A DNA stretch of 64,000 nt from Rhodococcus_G sp042879035 (GCF_042879035.1 NZ_JBIAOU010000003.1:359356-423355), one strand, 5' to 3'. Counted from the stretch's first letter, positions 42,757 to 51,526 are shown. The notes: a model not told the origin generated them from the sequence alone. Translations and numbers: made by a program.

Positions 42757-43581
42757 GTGACAGGCAACTCGGTACGCGGCGCGGTGCCGCACAGCGTCCA
42801 CGACGCCATCGACGCGAACGGATGGACCGTCCGGGCGGCGTCGCGACAGGGGCTCGCCCGCAGCGAGCGAGGCCACCCCCGGCAGGACGCCTACGCACTG
42901 CGTCACGGCGGCGGCCGGATCGCCGTCGTCGTCTGCGACGGGCTCGGCGCGATGCAGTACTCCCACCTCGCCGCGGCCGCGGCCAGCGCCGCACTGGCCG
43001 AGCACCTGCTCACCGCGGACCTCGAGGTGTCCGGCGACTGGACCGACCACCTGCGGGTCGCGTCGCTCGCCGTGACGCGGGCCGCGGGCAGGCTGCTCGG
43101 CGATCGTGCACCGAGTTTCGACGCCGTCGCCGAGCTCATGGCCACCACCCTCACCGCGCTCGTCGTCGAAGACATCGAGAGCCCGGGGCGGTGGCTCGCG
43201 CACACCGTCACCGTCGGCGACAGCAGCGCGTGGTGGCGACGCACCCGCACCGGCGGACTCGACTTCGAACCGTGGCTGCTGATGTCCGGCGGCCGGCTCA
43301 CCCGCCACGAGATCGCGACCTCCCGCGCGCTCGCCCTGCCCCTGCCCGACGACGCCGTCGTCACCGGCGCCAGCTACGAAATCGGCCGCGAAGAACTGCT
43401 GATGGTGTGCAGCGACGGCGTCGCCGACGCCTTCGAGGACGGCGGCAGCTCCGTCGCCGCCGCCTTCGCCGCCGGCTGGAACAACCCACCCCGCCTCAGC
43501 GACCTCGCCGACCGGATCGCCTTCGACTCCGGCGACCACCTCGACGACCGCACCGTCGTCGCGGTGTGGACGCCGCGCTGA
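42757..43581 (+). CDS. PP2C-family serine/threonine phosphatase-like protein
   Basis: The 274-aa protein has PP2C elements: ASRQGLARSERGHPRQDAYAL (normally ..RGxxRxxNQDa, here RQD), VVVCDGLGAMQYSHLAAAAAS (the DG of the metal site), VTVGDSSAWW, and the late VCSDGVADAF and DDRTVVAVW. The metal-binding Asp residues are therefore kept. It starts at GTG 42757 after GAGGA. Its usual partners (VWA or kinase genes) are not visible next to it. It probably acts on a phosphoprotein in the cytoplasm. Confidence 0.85.
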   Translation: MTGNSVRGAVPHSVHDAIDANGWTVRAASRQGLARSERGHPRQDAYALRHGGGRIAVVVCDGLGAMQYSHLAAAAASAALAEHLLTADLEVSGDWTDHLRVASLAVTRAAGRLLGDRAPSFDAVAELMATTLTALVVEDIESPGRWLAHTVTVGDSSAWWRRTRTGGLDFEPWLLMSGGRLTRHEIATSRALALPLPDDAVVTGASYEIGREELLMVCSDGVADAFEDGGSSVAAAFAAGWNNPPRLSDLADRIAFDSGDHLDDRTVVAVWTPR

Positions 43582-44027
43582 TCGAACTGCCGAACCTGCT
43601 GCGCGCCATCCAGTTCCATCCACACTCGGAGGCACTGCCGAGCGAATCGTTGTGACCGGGGTGGCCATCGGCGGCCGCACCCGGATCCGATCCGGACGTG
43701 TGGCTCCTGATGCTGTATGCGTCGACCCTCTATCGGGACAACGGAGCGCTGTGCAACGGCGGCATCGATCCCGTCGACCTGTCCGTGGACAACCCGCGCA
43801 ACCGGCTGATGCGCACCCGGCTCGCGATCGCTGCGTCGCGCATCCGTGAAGCGACCCTCGCTACCCGCGGCCGACCCCCCGCCGCGACCCTCGTGCAGTC
43901 CGGGGCCTCGCCTGGCAGATCGGCCGCGGCGAGGCCCCGAGTGGTAGCCGACAAGGAGTCGATCTCACGATGCCGAATGCCGGATCGGTTGTGTCCGGCG
44001 TTGGTGGAGCTGCTCTCGGGGCCGGTG
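43582..44027. other. 445-bp region with a possible gene remnant and terminator
   Basis: A short rightward open frame from GTG 43698 reads VWLLMLYASTLYRDNGALCNG and continues with amphipathic sequence to about 43860. It has no ribosome binding site, and then runs through the hairpin at 43902-43938, so it looks like a fragment rather than a complete gene. I cannot assign it to a family. Confidence 0.4.
43902..43938. terminator. hairpin terminator between PP2C region and peptide-binding protein
   Basis: GGGGCCTCGCC pairs perfectly with GGCGAGGCCCC (43928-43938), an 11-bp stem with a 15-nt loop. It lies 90 bp beyond the stop of the leftward binding-protein gene and may terminate both directions. 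Confidence 0.6.
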
Positions 44028-45605
44028 TCAGTCGGTGTTGTTGATCCAGAGGTCCTCGGGAAGTATCGATCCCATGCCGTACTGCCGGATTCCGCCGACG
44101 TTGCCGTTTGCGACGAAGCCGGGCGCTGAGCGGGTGTAGAAGATGACCGGATTCAGTTCGACGAGACGTTGCTGGACCACTTCGTATGCCGCGTCGCGTT
44201 CCGTCTGGTCCTGCGAGGCCAGTGCTCGGTCCAGAGCCGCGTCCATCTGCGGATCCTTGACCCCGCTGTAATTTCCCGGAGAGTCGCCGTGGAGGCCGAA
44301 CCACAGCCGGGGTTCCGGGTCGCCGGCGAAAACGACGGCGTTCGTGATCACGTCGTAGTCCATCCGGCCGAGGATCTGCCCGACCTGAGCGAAATCGATG
44401 GTCCGCACGTTGACGGTGACGTGGTTCAGGGTGCTCAGCTGTGTCTGGATCGCCTCACCCAGTGACCTGCCCGATGGGTACAGCGAGAGGGTGAAGTTGA
44501 GCGGTTTGCCCTCGGCGGCGAGCTCGTCGAGGAGGCGCTGCGCCTCGGCGCGATCCTGCTCGGCGAGGGGAATGTCCTTGTAGAACGGCGATGACTCGTC
44601 GAACAACGTCGTCGGCAGTTCGCCTGCACCGTTGTAGACCGCGTTGTTGATGCCGTCGAGGTCGAGGGCGATTGCGAACGCCTTGCGGGCACGTACGTCG
44701 TCGAATGGTGCCTTGGTGCTGTTCAGCACCAAGGCGGTGCCGCCGCCGGTGGGTACGACCGCGTTCTGCAGTCCAGAATCGTTCGCCTTGGTGATGTTCG
44801 TCCAGTTGCCTTCCATGGAGAGGTCGGCGCCGCCGCTGGTGAGGGTGTTGTAGCGCTGATCGGCGTCGCCGATTGCGCGGATTTCGAGCTTGTCCAGGTG
44901 TGGGAGCGGTGCGTCGTAGTACTTCTCGTTACGGGCCAGCTTGATGACGTCCTGGCGCGACCACTGTTCGAGGGTGTACGGCCCCGCGCCGATCGGGTTG
45001 CTGTCGATGGACTGCTGACCACCCTGCAGTGCGGCGGGGGAGGCGATCCAGTTCATCGACGTCTGCAGAACGGCGTTGGCGTAGTTCGGGACCGCCTCGA
45101 CGAGTGTGACCTCGAGGGTGCGGTCGTCGACAATGCGGCTGCTTTCGATCAGCGCGGCCTGCGGCTTGTCCGGTGAGGCGGTGGCTGGTTCTTTGATACG
45201 GTCCCAGCCGAATTTCACGGCCTCGGCGTTGAAGGGGGTTCCGTCCGAAAACTGGACGCCGTCACGGAGGGTCAGGGTGAACGTCTTTCCGCCATCTTTG
45301 GTCGAGAAGTCCTCAGCGAGCTTGTATTCGATCTCACCGGTCTCGGCGTTGTCGATCATCAGAGTGCCGTAGAGCGCATTTCCGAGGACCGGGGAGTTTG
45401 CCCATGAGTTGGCGATAACGGCTGGGTCGAGGCTGCGAGGCTCGGCCTGCTCGATGATCAGTCCGGTACCGCCGTCAACCGGCTCGCCGGAGGGGCCGGT
45501 CGCGGTAGTGGAAGTGTCAGAATTTCCATTGCCACAAGCGCTCAACGCCATCAGTGCTGCTGCAGCTGCGGCGACCGCCGCCAGCGTACGTCTCTTCGGG
45601 ATCAC
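44028..45605 (-). CDS. orphan dipeptide/oligopeptide-type substrate-binding lipoprotein (family 5)
   Basis: The 525-aa lipoprotein has a signal and lipobox LSAC (Cys24 from GTG 45605, which has AAGG 7 nt upstream). The SBP family-5 fold is clear: EPRSLDPAVIANSW, the LxEDFxxxDGGKTFTLTLRDGVQFSDGTPFNAEAVKFGWDRI signature split across 90-140, and YFYTRSAP-like NPVIFYTRSAPGF near the end. Such receptors deliver peptides, nickel or opine-like compounds. No permease or ATPase genes are next to it, so it must use another transporter or act as a sensor. A strong promoter with overlapping palindromes lies 220 bp upstream. Confidence 0.93.
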   Translation of the reverse strand: MIPKRRTLAAVAAAAAALMALSACGNGNSDTSTTATGPSGEPVDGGTGLIIEQAEPRSLDPAVIANSWANSPVLGNALYGTLMIDNAETGEIEYKLAEDFSTKDGGKTFTLTLRDGVQFSDGTPFNAEAVKFGWDRIKEPATASPDKPQAALIESSRIVDDRTLEVTLVEAVPNYANAVLQTSMNWIASPAALQGGQQSIDSNPIGAGPYTLEQWSRQDVIKLARNEKYYDAPLPHLDKLEIRAIGDADQRYNTLTSGGADLSMEGNWTNITKANDSGLQNAVVPTGGGTALVLNSTKAPFDDVRARKAFAIALDLDGINNAVYNGAGELPTTLFDESSPFYKDIPLAEQDRAEAQRLLDELAAEGKPLNFTLSLYPSGRSLGEAIQTQLSTLNHVTVNVRTIDFAQVGQILGRMDYDVITNAVVFAGDPEPRLWFGLHGDSPGNYSGVKDPQMDAALDRALASQDQTERDAAYEVVQQRLVELNPVIFYTRSAPGFVANGNVGGIRQYGMGSILPEDLWINNTD

Positions 45606-45826
45606 TGTGGACCTTTCGTGGTTCGAGAGGATTCCGTCAGACGCAGGGTGCATCTGTCAGATATGCGGGAACGAATCGCGTATGAAGGTGGACGTGAAAC
45701 TCAGGGGGAGTAAGGGGATCTGACCCGACGACCAACTAATGCAGTGAACGGCGTCTTCGGCATGATCAAACACTCCTCGCGCCGGTTCGGCCTCAGTAGG
45801 CCTTTGCGCCGGGAGTAATCATGGCC

Positions 45827-45868
45827 TGTTACCTAGGTAACATAGTGCTCTAGGTCACTATTGGCAAG
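45827..45868 (-). promoter_or_regulatory. strong promoter with overlapping operators for the binding protein
   Basis: On the minus strand -35 TTGCCA and -10 TATGTT are separated by exactly 17 nt. The -10 runs into a perfect 16-bp palindrome, TGTTACCTAGGTAACA (45827-45842). The spacer itself holds the imperfect palindrome TAGTGACCTAGAGCACTA. Two operator-like elements covering a consensus promoter indicate tight repression by an unlinked regulator. The 5' leader would be about 220 nt. Confidence 0.72.
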
Positions 45869-46375
45869 CCGATCTCGAAGGCCTTGGGCGACGATTCGTA
45901 AGGGCTCCCAGGCGCATCGATTTCGATACTCGGAATGGCTGCCGGATTAGATCTCCTCCTGCATTGCCGAGGTGATGCCGCCACGTCCGGAGGATGGCCG
46001 ATTCCCGGGGAGGGATTCCGAATTGGTATGTGCTCGACCGGTGTCGGCCTCATTCCATTGATTCGAACGGCCGCTCATCAATCGATATGGGTGGGGCCAC
46101 ATCCCTTGTTGCCAGGTTGGTGGAGATATGTTCGAAAGCACCTCCGGCCCGAGCAGCTCAAATCCACTTCGAGAAGGGATCGTGTGTGTTCAGCGCGCTC
46201 GAGGAGGCCCGGAATGATGTCGAGTTGGTCGAGAGTACCGCCGCATTCGGCGTTACACCTCTCAGCTCCGCCGCTCACACTCGGCTCCGAACCCGTGGAG
46301 TTGAAGCCGCCGGAGCTGCCAAGTCCAGTTTCCCGGCGTTGACCGCAGCAGGACGCGGTCTCGGTCCAGCCCGTG
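45869..46375. other. 500-bp region without recognised genes, more AT-rich than its neighbours
   Basis: Short frames on both strands show no consistent codon bias. One leftward stretch (about 46100-46240; LDQLDIIPGLLERAEHTRSLL) looks like a genuine protein fragment but has no start or family match. Together with the lower GC this suggests remnants of foreign or deleted genes. Confidence 0.4.
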
Positions 46376-47032
46376 TCAGAGGGCGTACTGTGCCCGCCAC
46401 GCCAGTACGCCCGTGCCGACGGCGACCGCGACCAGCAGCACCGTCCACACTGTTCTCGGCAGGTGGGTCAGCGACCGGAGCTGGTCGAGATCGGAACGGC
46501 CGGAACGACTTCGGGCCGCCTCGACGATGGTGCGCAGGTTGCCCACGAGCAGCAGCCAGATCGCGGTGTAGGCGAAATGCAGTTGCAGGGTAGGGGATCC
46601 GTACCAGGCGACGGCGCCGACCGCGGCGCCGGACGCGAGCAGCACGAGGAAACCGAAGACGTTGCGGATGAACGGGACCATCGCCGCGATCAGCGCCACG
46701 GCGGCCCACAGCAGGAAGGTGAGCTGACCGGCCGCGATCAGTGCGGCCCCGGCGAGCCCGAGCAGTGACGGCGCCAGGTAGCCGGCCGCCGCCGTCGCCA
46801 CCATTCCCGGTCCGCGCGGCTTGCCGTGCGACAGCGTCAGCCCGGAGGTGTCCGAGTGCAGCCGGATGCCGGTGAGCCGGCGTCCGGTCGCGACCGCCGC
46901 GATCGCGTGTCCCGCCTCGTGCGCCAGCGTCACCGCGTGCCGCGTCAGGTTCCACAGCGGACGCCACAGCACCAGCAGCGCCGCGAGTGCGAGGGGTAGG
47001 TATGCCGACCAGTTCGCCCAGTACGAGTTCAC
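46376..47032 (-). CDS. M50-type membrane metalloprotease-like protein
   Basis: The 218-aa membrane protein has the zinc motif HEAGH in TLAHEAGHAIAAVATGRRLTGIRL (about 38-61), characteristic of the site-2-protease-like M50B group. It has about five hydrophobic segments. The NPxxDG-type second motif of S2P is not obvious, and the family's second conserved region is replaced by GYLAPSLLGLAGA. It begins at GTG 47032. Substrates are unknown; relatives cut membrane anti-sigma factors or other transmembrane proteins. A very small membrane protein is encoded divergently 208 bp away. Confidence 0.85.
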   Translation of the reverse strand: MNSYWANWSAYLPLALAALLVLWRPLWNLTRHAVTLAHEAGHAIAAVATGRRLTGIRLHSDTSGLTLSHGKPRGPGMVATAAAGYLAPSLLGLAGAALIAAGQLTFLLWAAVALIAAMVPFIRNVFGFLVLLASGAAVGAVAWYGSPTLQLHFAYTAIWLLLVGNLRTIVEAARSRSGRSDLDQLRSLTHLPRTVWTVLLVAVAVGTGVLAWRAQYAL

Positions 47033-47240
47033 CGGTCCATGGTGCCAATGTCGTCCGAGGCGACGACCGTCGCGATGGTCTCGGGCGGTACCCGCGCCGG
47101 GACGACTCGGAGGAACCTCGGAGGTTCTCGGTCTTGCGGGTGGGCCGTCCGGTGGGTACCAATGACCTGCGGCCGGCGGGACATTGTTCGGTGAACCACC
47201 CGCCGGCGAGCAGCATCCCCGTAGAAGAAGGAGTTCAAGC

Positions 47241-47348
47241 ATGGGTTCGTCCGACGACAATCTCGCCGCGATCAACTATTTCGCAGGTATCGGTGCCGTC
47301 GTGCTCGCGGTGATCGCGACGGGTACAGGGCTGATGTCGCAGTCGTGA
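47241..47348 (+). CDS. 35-residue single-span membrane peptide
   Basis: The small gene has an excellent ribosome binding site (GAAGGAG, 7 nt before ATG 47241). It encodes a polar N-terminus (MGSSDDNLAAINYF), one hydrophobic segment (AGIGAVVLAVIATGTGLM) and a short end SQS. The composition fits a small inner-membrane protein. It lies divergent to the M50 protease gene and before a strong terminator, consistent with a complete transcription unit. Function unknown. Confidence 0.6.
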   Translation: MGSSDDNLAAINYFAGIGAVVLAVIATGTGLMSQS

Positions 47349-47408
47349 CACGTCCTGTGTGAACTGCGCCTGTCCTGGCAGCGCGTCCGCGTCACCGAGA
47401 ATGTGATC

Positions 47409-47436
47409 AGGCCCACACCCGAATCGGGTGTGGGCC
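47409..47436. terminator. convergent terminator
   Basis: AGGCCCACACCCGA and TCGGGTGTGGGCCT form a near-perfect palindrome; effectively a 12-bp stem with a 5-nt loop. The right arm is followed by TG-rich sequence. It lies between the rightward small gene and the leftward MarR gene. Confidence 0.72.
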
Positions 47437-47501
47437 TTGTGGTGTCGACCACGCCGGTCCGATCGTCGCGCGGCGGCCAGGGGTATCGGAGATGCGACCG
47501 A

Positions 47502-47924
47502 TCAGGTGCGGAGGGCGCGGACCAGGGCCAGCAGCTGGGCGCGCAGGGCGGTCACGTCGCCGACCGCGGCGGTGAGGGTGGTGTCCTCTCGTTCGAGTTC
47601 GATCAGTCGGCGGTAGGTCCGCAGGCCGGAGTCGGTGGCGGTGACGAGTTTGCGGCGTTCGTCGCGGGGATCCGGTTCGCGCGTGACGTGCCCGGCGCGT
47701 TCGAGTTTCTCGATGGTCCGGCTCATCGTCTGGTCGGTCACGCGGGCGGTGCGGGCGATCTCGCGTTGCGACGCGGGACCGTCGGCGACCGCGTGCAGGA
47801 CGAACAGTCCGGCGTGGGTGAGGTCGTGGGCGCGCAGCACCGACTCCCACGACTGCTCGACCAGACGCGCCGCGGCGGACAGCAGCCGGCCGGTCGGCCA
47901 CGCGTCGATGCCGTCGGGTCTCAT
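47502..47924 (-). CDS. MarR-family regulator, divergent to an MMPL exporter
   Basis: The 140-aa winged-helix regulator reads RLLSAAARLVEQSWESVLRAHDLTHAGLFVLHAV, then GPASQREIARTARVTDQTMSRTIEKLERAGHVTRE (recognition helix) and wing PDPRDERRKLVTATDSG. It starts at ATG 47924. With the operator-like repeat at 47957-47978 between it and the exporter gene, it is probably the local repressor, relieved by an exported compound. Confidence 0.92.
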   Translation of the reverse strand: MRPDGIDAWPTGRLLSAAARLVEQSWESVLRAHDLTHAGLFVLHAVADGPASQREIARTARVTDQTMSRTIEKLERAGHVTREPDPRDERRKLVTATDSGLRTYRRLIELEREDTTLTAAVGDVTALRAQLLALVRALRT

Positions 47925-47956
47925 CACGCACCTCGCTTCGCTCGACGCCACTTGCA

Positions 47957-47978
47957 TTTGTTCAGCAGGCTGAGCAAA
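47957..47978. promoter_or_regulatory. MarR operator between regulator and MMPL exporter
   Basis: TTTGTTCAG-CAGG-CTGAGCAAA: 9-bp arms with one mismatch, centred in the 110-bp divergent gap. Confidence 0.6.
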
Positions 47979-48034
47979 CTGGTGCCGAATTCGGACACTA
48001 CGGACGCCGACCCGTCGGCGGGTGGGGAAGACAC

Positions 48035-50152
48035 GTGACCACGACCACCGGCAAGACGAAACGCCTGCGCTGGATTCTGCCAGCCGTGCTGATCCTCGCC
48101 TGGCTCGCACTCGCCGGTGCCGGTGGTCCGTTCGCGGGCAAGCTCACCGACGTCCAGTCCAACGACAACACCTCGTTCCTGCCCGCGTCCGCGGAGGCGA
48201 CCGAGGTCGCCCGGCTGCAGGACGGATTCCAGGACACCACCTTCGTTCCGGCCATCGTGGTGGCCGAGCGGGATTCGGGCGTCACGCCGCAGGACTCGGC
48301 GTTCCTCGCCGACAGCGCGGCACCTCTCGCGGGTGCCGAAGGGTTCGGGCCGCAGTTCTCGCCGCCCATCCCGTCGGAGGACGGCCAGGCACTGCAGATG
48401 TTCGTCCCGGTCGACAGCACCGGTGAGGTCGCGGACAGCGTCACCGAGCTGCGCGACATCCTGGCGACCGCACCGGACGGGCTGTCCGTGCACGTGACCG
48501 GACCCGCGGGCACCGCAGCGGACCTCGGCTCGGCGTTCGCCGGCATCGACGGCATGCTGCTGCTCGTCGCCGGCGCGGTGGTGATGCTGATACTCGTCGT
48601 CGTCTACCGCAGTCCGATCCTGCCGTTCGTCGTCATCTTCTCCGCCCTGTTCGCCCTCGTCCTCGCCAGCCTGCTGGTGTACCTGCTCGCGGACGCCGGT
48701 GCCGTCACCCTCAACGGGCAGAGCCAGGGCATCCTGTTCATCCTCGTGTTCGGCGCGGCCACCGACTACGCGCTGCTGCTCGTCGCCCGGTTCCGCGAGG
48801 AACTGCGCGTGCACGACGACAGGTACCGCGCGATGCGCGCCGCGTGGCGGGCCACCCTCGAACCCGTGGCCGCGTCGGCGGGCACCGTGATCGCGGGTGT
48901 GCTGTGCCTGCTGCTGTCCGACCTCAACTCGAACCGGGGGCTCGGCCCGGTCGCGGCGATCGGCATCGCCGCCTCGTTCGTCGCGACGATGACGTTCCTG
49001 CCCGCGGCGCTGGTGCTGTGCGGGCGGGCGGCGTTCTGGCCGCGGCGTCCCGAGCGCACGGGTGAGGCGGAAAGCGATTCGCAGCACGGGTTCTGGGCGT
49101 CACTCGCGGCCCGGATCGGACGGCACCCGCGCCGCTTCTGGGTGACGTCGACCCTGGTGCTCGTGCTGTTCGCGCTGCTGCTGCCGCAGTTCCGGGCCAG
49201 CGGCGTCGCGCAGTCCGACACCTTCCTCTTCGAGGCGGACTCCGCCACGGGGCAGCAGGTGCTGACCGACCACTTCGACGCGGGCAGCGGGTCGCCGGCG
49301 GTGATCATCGCGAACGCAGAGTCGCTCGAGGCCGTCCGGTCGGCCGCGGAGGTCTCCGGTGTGGACGACGTGTCGGTGATCTCGTCCGGGGGCGCGCCCC
49401 TGGTCGTCGACGGGCGGGTCGCGATCGAGGCGACGCTGTCCGATCCCGCCGACTCGCTCGCCGCCGAGGACACCGTGGTGCGGCTGCGGGACTCCGTGCA
49501 TGCGGTCGCCGGTGCCGACGCCCTGGTGGGCGGCCCCACCGCGACCGACCTCGACACCAGGACCACGGCGACGCACGACCGCAACCTGATCATCCCCGTC
49601 GTGAGCATGGTGGTCCTGGTGATCCTGTGCCTGCTGCTGCGGTCCCTGCTCGCGCCACTGCTGTTGATGGGCACGGTGATCCTGTCGTTCGCGGCGACAC
49701 TCGGCGTCTCGTCGATCGTGTTCAACCACGTCCTCGGGTTCCCGGGCGCAGACCCCGTCGTCCCGCTGTTCGCGTTCGTCTTCCTGGTGGCGCTCGGCAT
49801 CGACTACAACATCTTCCTGATGACCCGGGTCCGCGAGGAGGCGTCCCGAATCGGTACCCGCGCGGGCGTGCTGCGCGGTCTGACCGTCACGGGCGGCGTG
49901 ATCACCTCCGCGGGTGTCGTTCTCGCGGCGACGTTCTCCGCGTTGGCGGTGATCCCGCTGATCTTCCTGGCGCAGATCGCGTTCATCGTCGCCTTCGGCG
50001 TGCTCCTGGACGCGCTGCTGGTGCGCTCGCTGCTGGTGCCCGCCCTCGTCCACGACATCGGTCCACGGGTCTGGTGGCCGAGTGCGCTGTCGCGCAGTGG
50101 TGCAGAAACGGAGGCCCCGACGTCCGAAAGTGCACCAGTGCGTCAGCCGTAG
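48035..50152 (+). CDS. MMPL/RND-family exporter
   Basis: The 705-aa transporter has the two-fold MMPL architecture: an N-terminal span (about 12-30), a large extracytoplasmic domain (DVQSNDNTSFLPASAEA...), a span block with GAATDYALLLVARFREEL (first half, about 247-264), a second external domain, and a matching block with FVFLVALGIDYNIFLMTRVREE. The paired GxxxDY(A/N) motifs carry the proton-relay Asp residues. It resembles YdfJ-type drug or lipid exporters. It starts at GTG 48035 and overlaps the convergent HxlR gene by 10 bp. A divergent MarR regulator probably controls it. Confidence 0.94.
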   Translation: MTTTTGKTKRLRWILPAVLILAWLALAGAGGPFAGKLTDVQSNDNTSFLPASAEATEVARLQDGFQDTTFVPAIVVAERDSGVTPQDSAFLADSAAPLAGAEGFGPQFSPPIPSEDGQALQMFVPVDSTGEVADSVTELRDILATAPDGLSVHVTGPAGTAADLGSAFAGIDGMLLLVAGAVVMLILVVVYRSPILPFVVIFSALFALVLASLLVYLLADAGAVTLNGQSQGILFILVFGAATDYALLLVARFREELRVHDDRYRAMRAAWRATLEPVAASAGTVIAGVLCLLLSDLNSNRGLGPVAAIGIAASFVATMTFLPAALVLCGRAAFWPRRPERTGEAESDSQHGFWASLAARIGRHPRRFWVTSTLVLVLFALLLPQFRASGVAQSDTFLFEADSATGQQVLTDHFDAGSGSPAVIIANAESLEAVRSAAEVSGVDDVSVISSGGAPLVVDGRVAIEATLSDPADSLAAEDTVVRLRDSVHAVAGADALVGGPTATDLDTRTTATHDRNLIIPVVSMVVLVILCLLLRSLLAPLLLMGTVILSFAATLGVSSIVFNHVLGFPGADPVVPLFAFVFLVALGIDYNIFLMTRVREEASRIGTRAGVLRGLTVTGGVITSAGVVLAATFSALAVIPLIFLAQIAFIVAFGVLLDALLVRSLLVPALVHDIGPRVWWPSALSRSGAETEAPTSESAPVRQP

Positions 50153-50559
50153 CCGGTGCCCCGGGACGACGCTCGCGCGGCGGCGATGTCGTCGGCATGT
50201 GCCACCACCCAGTCCGCGAGCGCGGACAGTGGTGTCAGCAGCGAGCGTCCGAGGGGGGTGAGGCTGTACTCGACGGCCGGAGGAACGCTGGGGAAGACCT
50301 CCCGGTGCACCAGCCCGTCGGCTTCGAGCCCGCGCAGTGTCCGGGTGAGCATTCGATGGCTGATCGCCTCGATCCCGCGACGAAGCTCGTTGAACCGGTG
50401 CGGCCGCTTGCCGAGCAGCACGACCACCAGGACCGACCACTTGTCACCGACGGTTCTCAGTACGTCGGTGACGGGACACTGCTCGTGTTCGGCGGCGGGG
50501 ACCGGGCTCGGCAGCGGGAAGCTGACCATGGAAGGCACATCGATGTGCGTATCGGACAT
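50143..50559 (-). CDS. HxlR-family transcriptional regulator
   Basis: The 138-aa regulator has the HxlR pattern: CPVTDVLRTVGDKWSVLVVVLLGKRPHRFNELRRGIEAISHRMLTRTLRGLEADGLVHREV. It has a single N-terminal-side Cys28, a potential redox or electrophile sensor as in related YodB/HypR-type proteins. It starts at ATG 50559 and is divergent from an SDR gene, its likely target. Confidence 0.92.
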   Translation of the reverse strand: MSDTHIDVPSMVSFPLPSPVPAAEHEQCPVTDVLRTVGDKWSVLVVVLLGKRPHRFNELRRGIEAISHRMLTRTLRGLEADGLVHREVFPSVPPAVEYSLTPLGRSLLTPLSALADWVVAHADDIAAARASSRGTGYG

Positions 50560-50602
50560 GAAAGTGCGTCCTTCCGCCGACCCACTCGACTACCGATGAT
50601 TG

Positions 50603-50614
50603 CGGTACGTACCG
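50603..50614. promoter_or_regulatory. 12-bp perfect palindrome in the HxlR/SDR divergent region
   Basis: CGGTACGTACCG lies in the 78-bp gap, 24 bp before the SDR start, flanked by the repeat words TACCGATG (50591 and 50610). Likely the HxlR operator. Confidence 0.55.
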
Positions 50615-50637
50615 ATGGTAGCCACCGAGGAGGCGCG

Positions 50638-51525
50638 ATGTCCGAACCCGCAGAACCCACCGGCCCGCACGGCGAGCGGCGGCGCATCGTCGTCAGCGGC
50701 GGCACGGACGGCATGGGCCGTGCGCTGGCTCTCGCGCGCGCTCGCAGGGGCGAGCACGTCGTCGTTCTCGGGAGCAGCGCGGACAAGGGACGTCGACTTC
50801 TCGCCGACGTCGACCGCATCGGCGCCACCGACCGAGTGGAGTTCGTTCGGGTCGACCTGTCCGACATCGGCGCCACCCGTGCAGTCGTCGATCACATCCT
50901 CGACCGCTACGACGTCGTCGACGCGCTGCTGCTGTTCGCGAACCGGCAGGCGCCTCGACGCGTGGTCACCGCCGACGGACTGGAGAGCACCTTCGCGCTC
51001 TACTACCTCAGTCGCTACATCCTCGGTCACGGTCTCGTGCCCGCCCTGCAGCGCAGCGCGGCCCCGGTGATCGTGAACGTCGCCGGTACCGGCATCGAGA
51101 AGGGCCGGATCCATTGGGAGGACCTGCAACTCGAGCACGACTACGGGATGGTCGCCGCGCAGCTCCAGGCCGGTCGAGCGAACGATCTGCTCGGTGTCGC
51201 GTTCGCCGCCCGGGCCGACCCGACGCCGATACCCTACGTCCTCTACCACCCCGGATTCACCCGGAGCGGCGACCTCAGCCCCCTGTCCCCGCCCCTTCGC
51301 TGGATGCTGCGGGCGGCGGCTCGTCTGCGCGCCAGACCGGTCGACGTGTCGGTCGCGCTGATCCACGACTTCATCGATCACCCGCCCGACGCACCGCTCA
51401 CGGCGATCGACCGGGGCACCCACCTCCCGATGACCTTCGGCACGCTCGATCCGGCCGACGCGCAACGCCTCGCCGCCGTGACCGGAACGCTTCTGGAGTC
51501 GATCGCCCCGGCAGGGCGCGAGTAG
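50638..51525 (+). CDS. short-chain dehydrogenase/reductase family protein
   Basis: The 295-aa SDR has the cofactor motif IVVSGGTDGMGRALALARA (TGxxxGxG variant), VEFVRVDLSDIGAT, and LLLFANRQAPRR where classical SDRs have NNAG. The YxxxK catalytic pair is not clear (LEHDYGMVAAQLQAGRAND has Tyr but no Lys four residues later). It may therefore be an atypical SDR resembling retinol-dehydrogenase-like proteins. ATG 50638 follows GAGGAGG. It is divergent from the HxlR regulator. Its TAG stop lies one base before the target site of the IS630 element. Confidence 0.88.
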   Translation: MSEPAEPTGPHGERRRIVVSGGTDGMGRALALARARRGEHVVVLGSSADKGRRLLADVDRIGATDRVEFVRVDLSDIGATRAVVDHILDRYDVVDALLLFANRQAPRRVVTADGLESTFALYYLSRYILGHGLVPALQRSAAPVIVNVAGTGIEKGRIHWEDLQLEHDYGMVAAQLQAGRANDLLGVAFAARADPTPIPYVLYHPGFTRSGDLSPLSPPLRWMLRAAARLRARPVDVSVALIHDFIDHPPDAPLTAIDRGTHLPMTFGTLDPADAQRLAAVTGTLLESIAPAGRE

Positions 51526-51526
51526 C

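Noticed and set aside
43698..44129. 143-codon rightward frame after the PP2C gene
   Set aside because: It crosses a strong hairpin and then overlaps the end of the binding-protein gene; at most its first ~55 codons might be a gene fragment.
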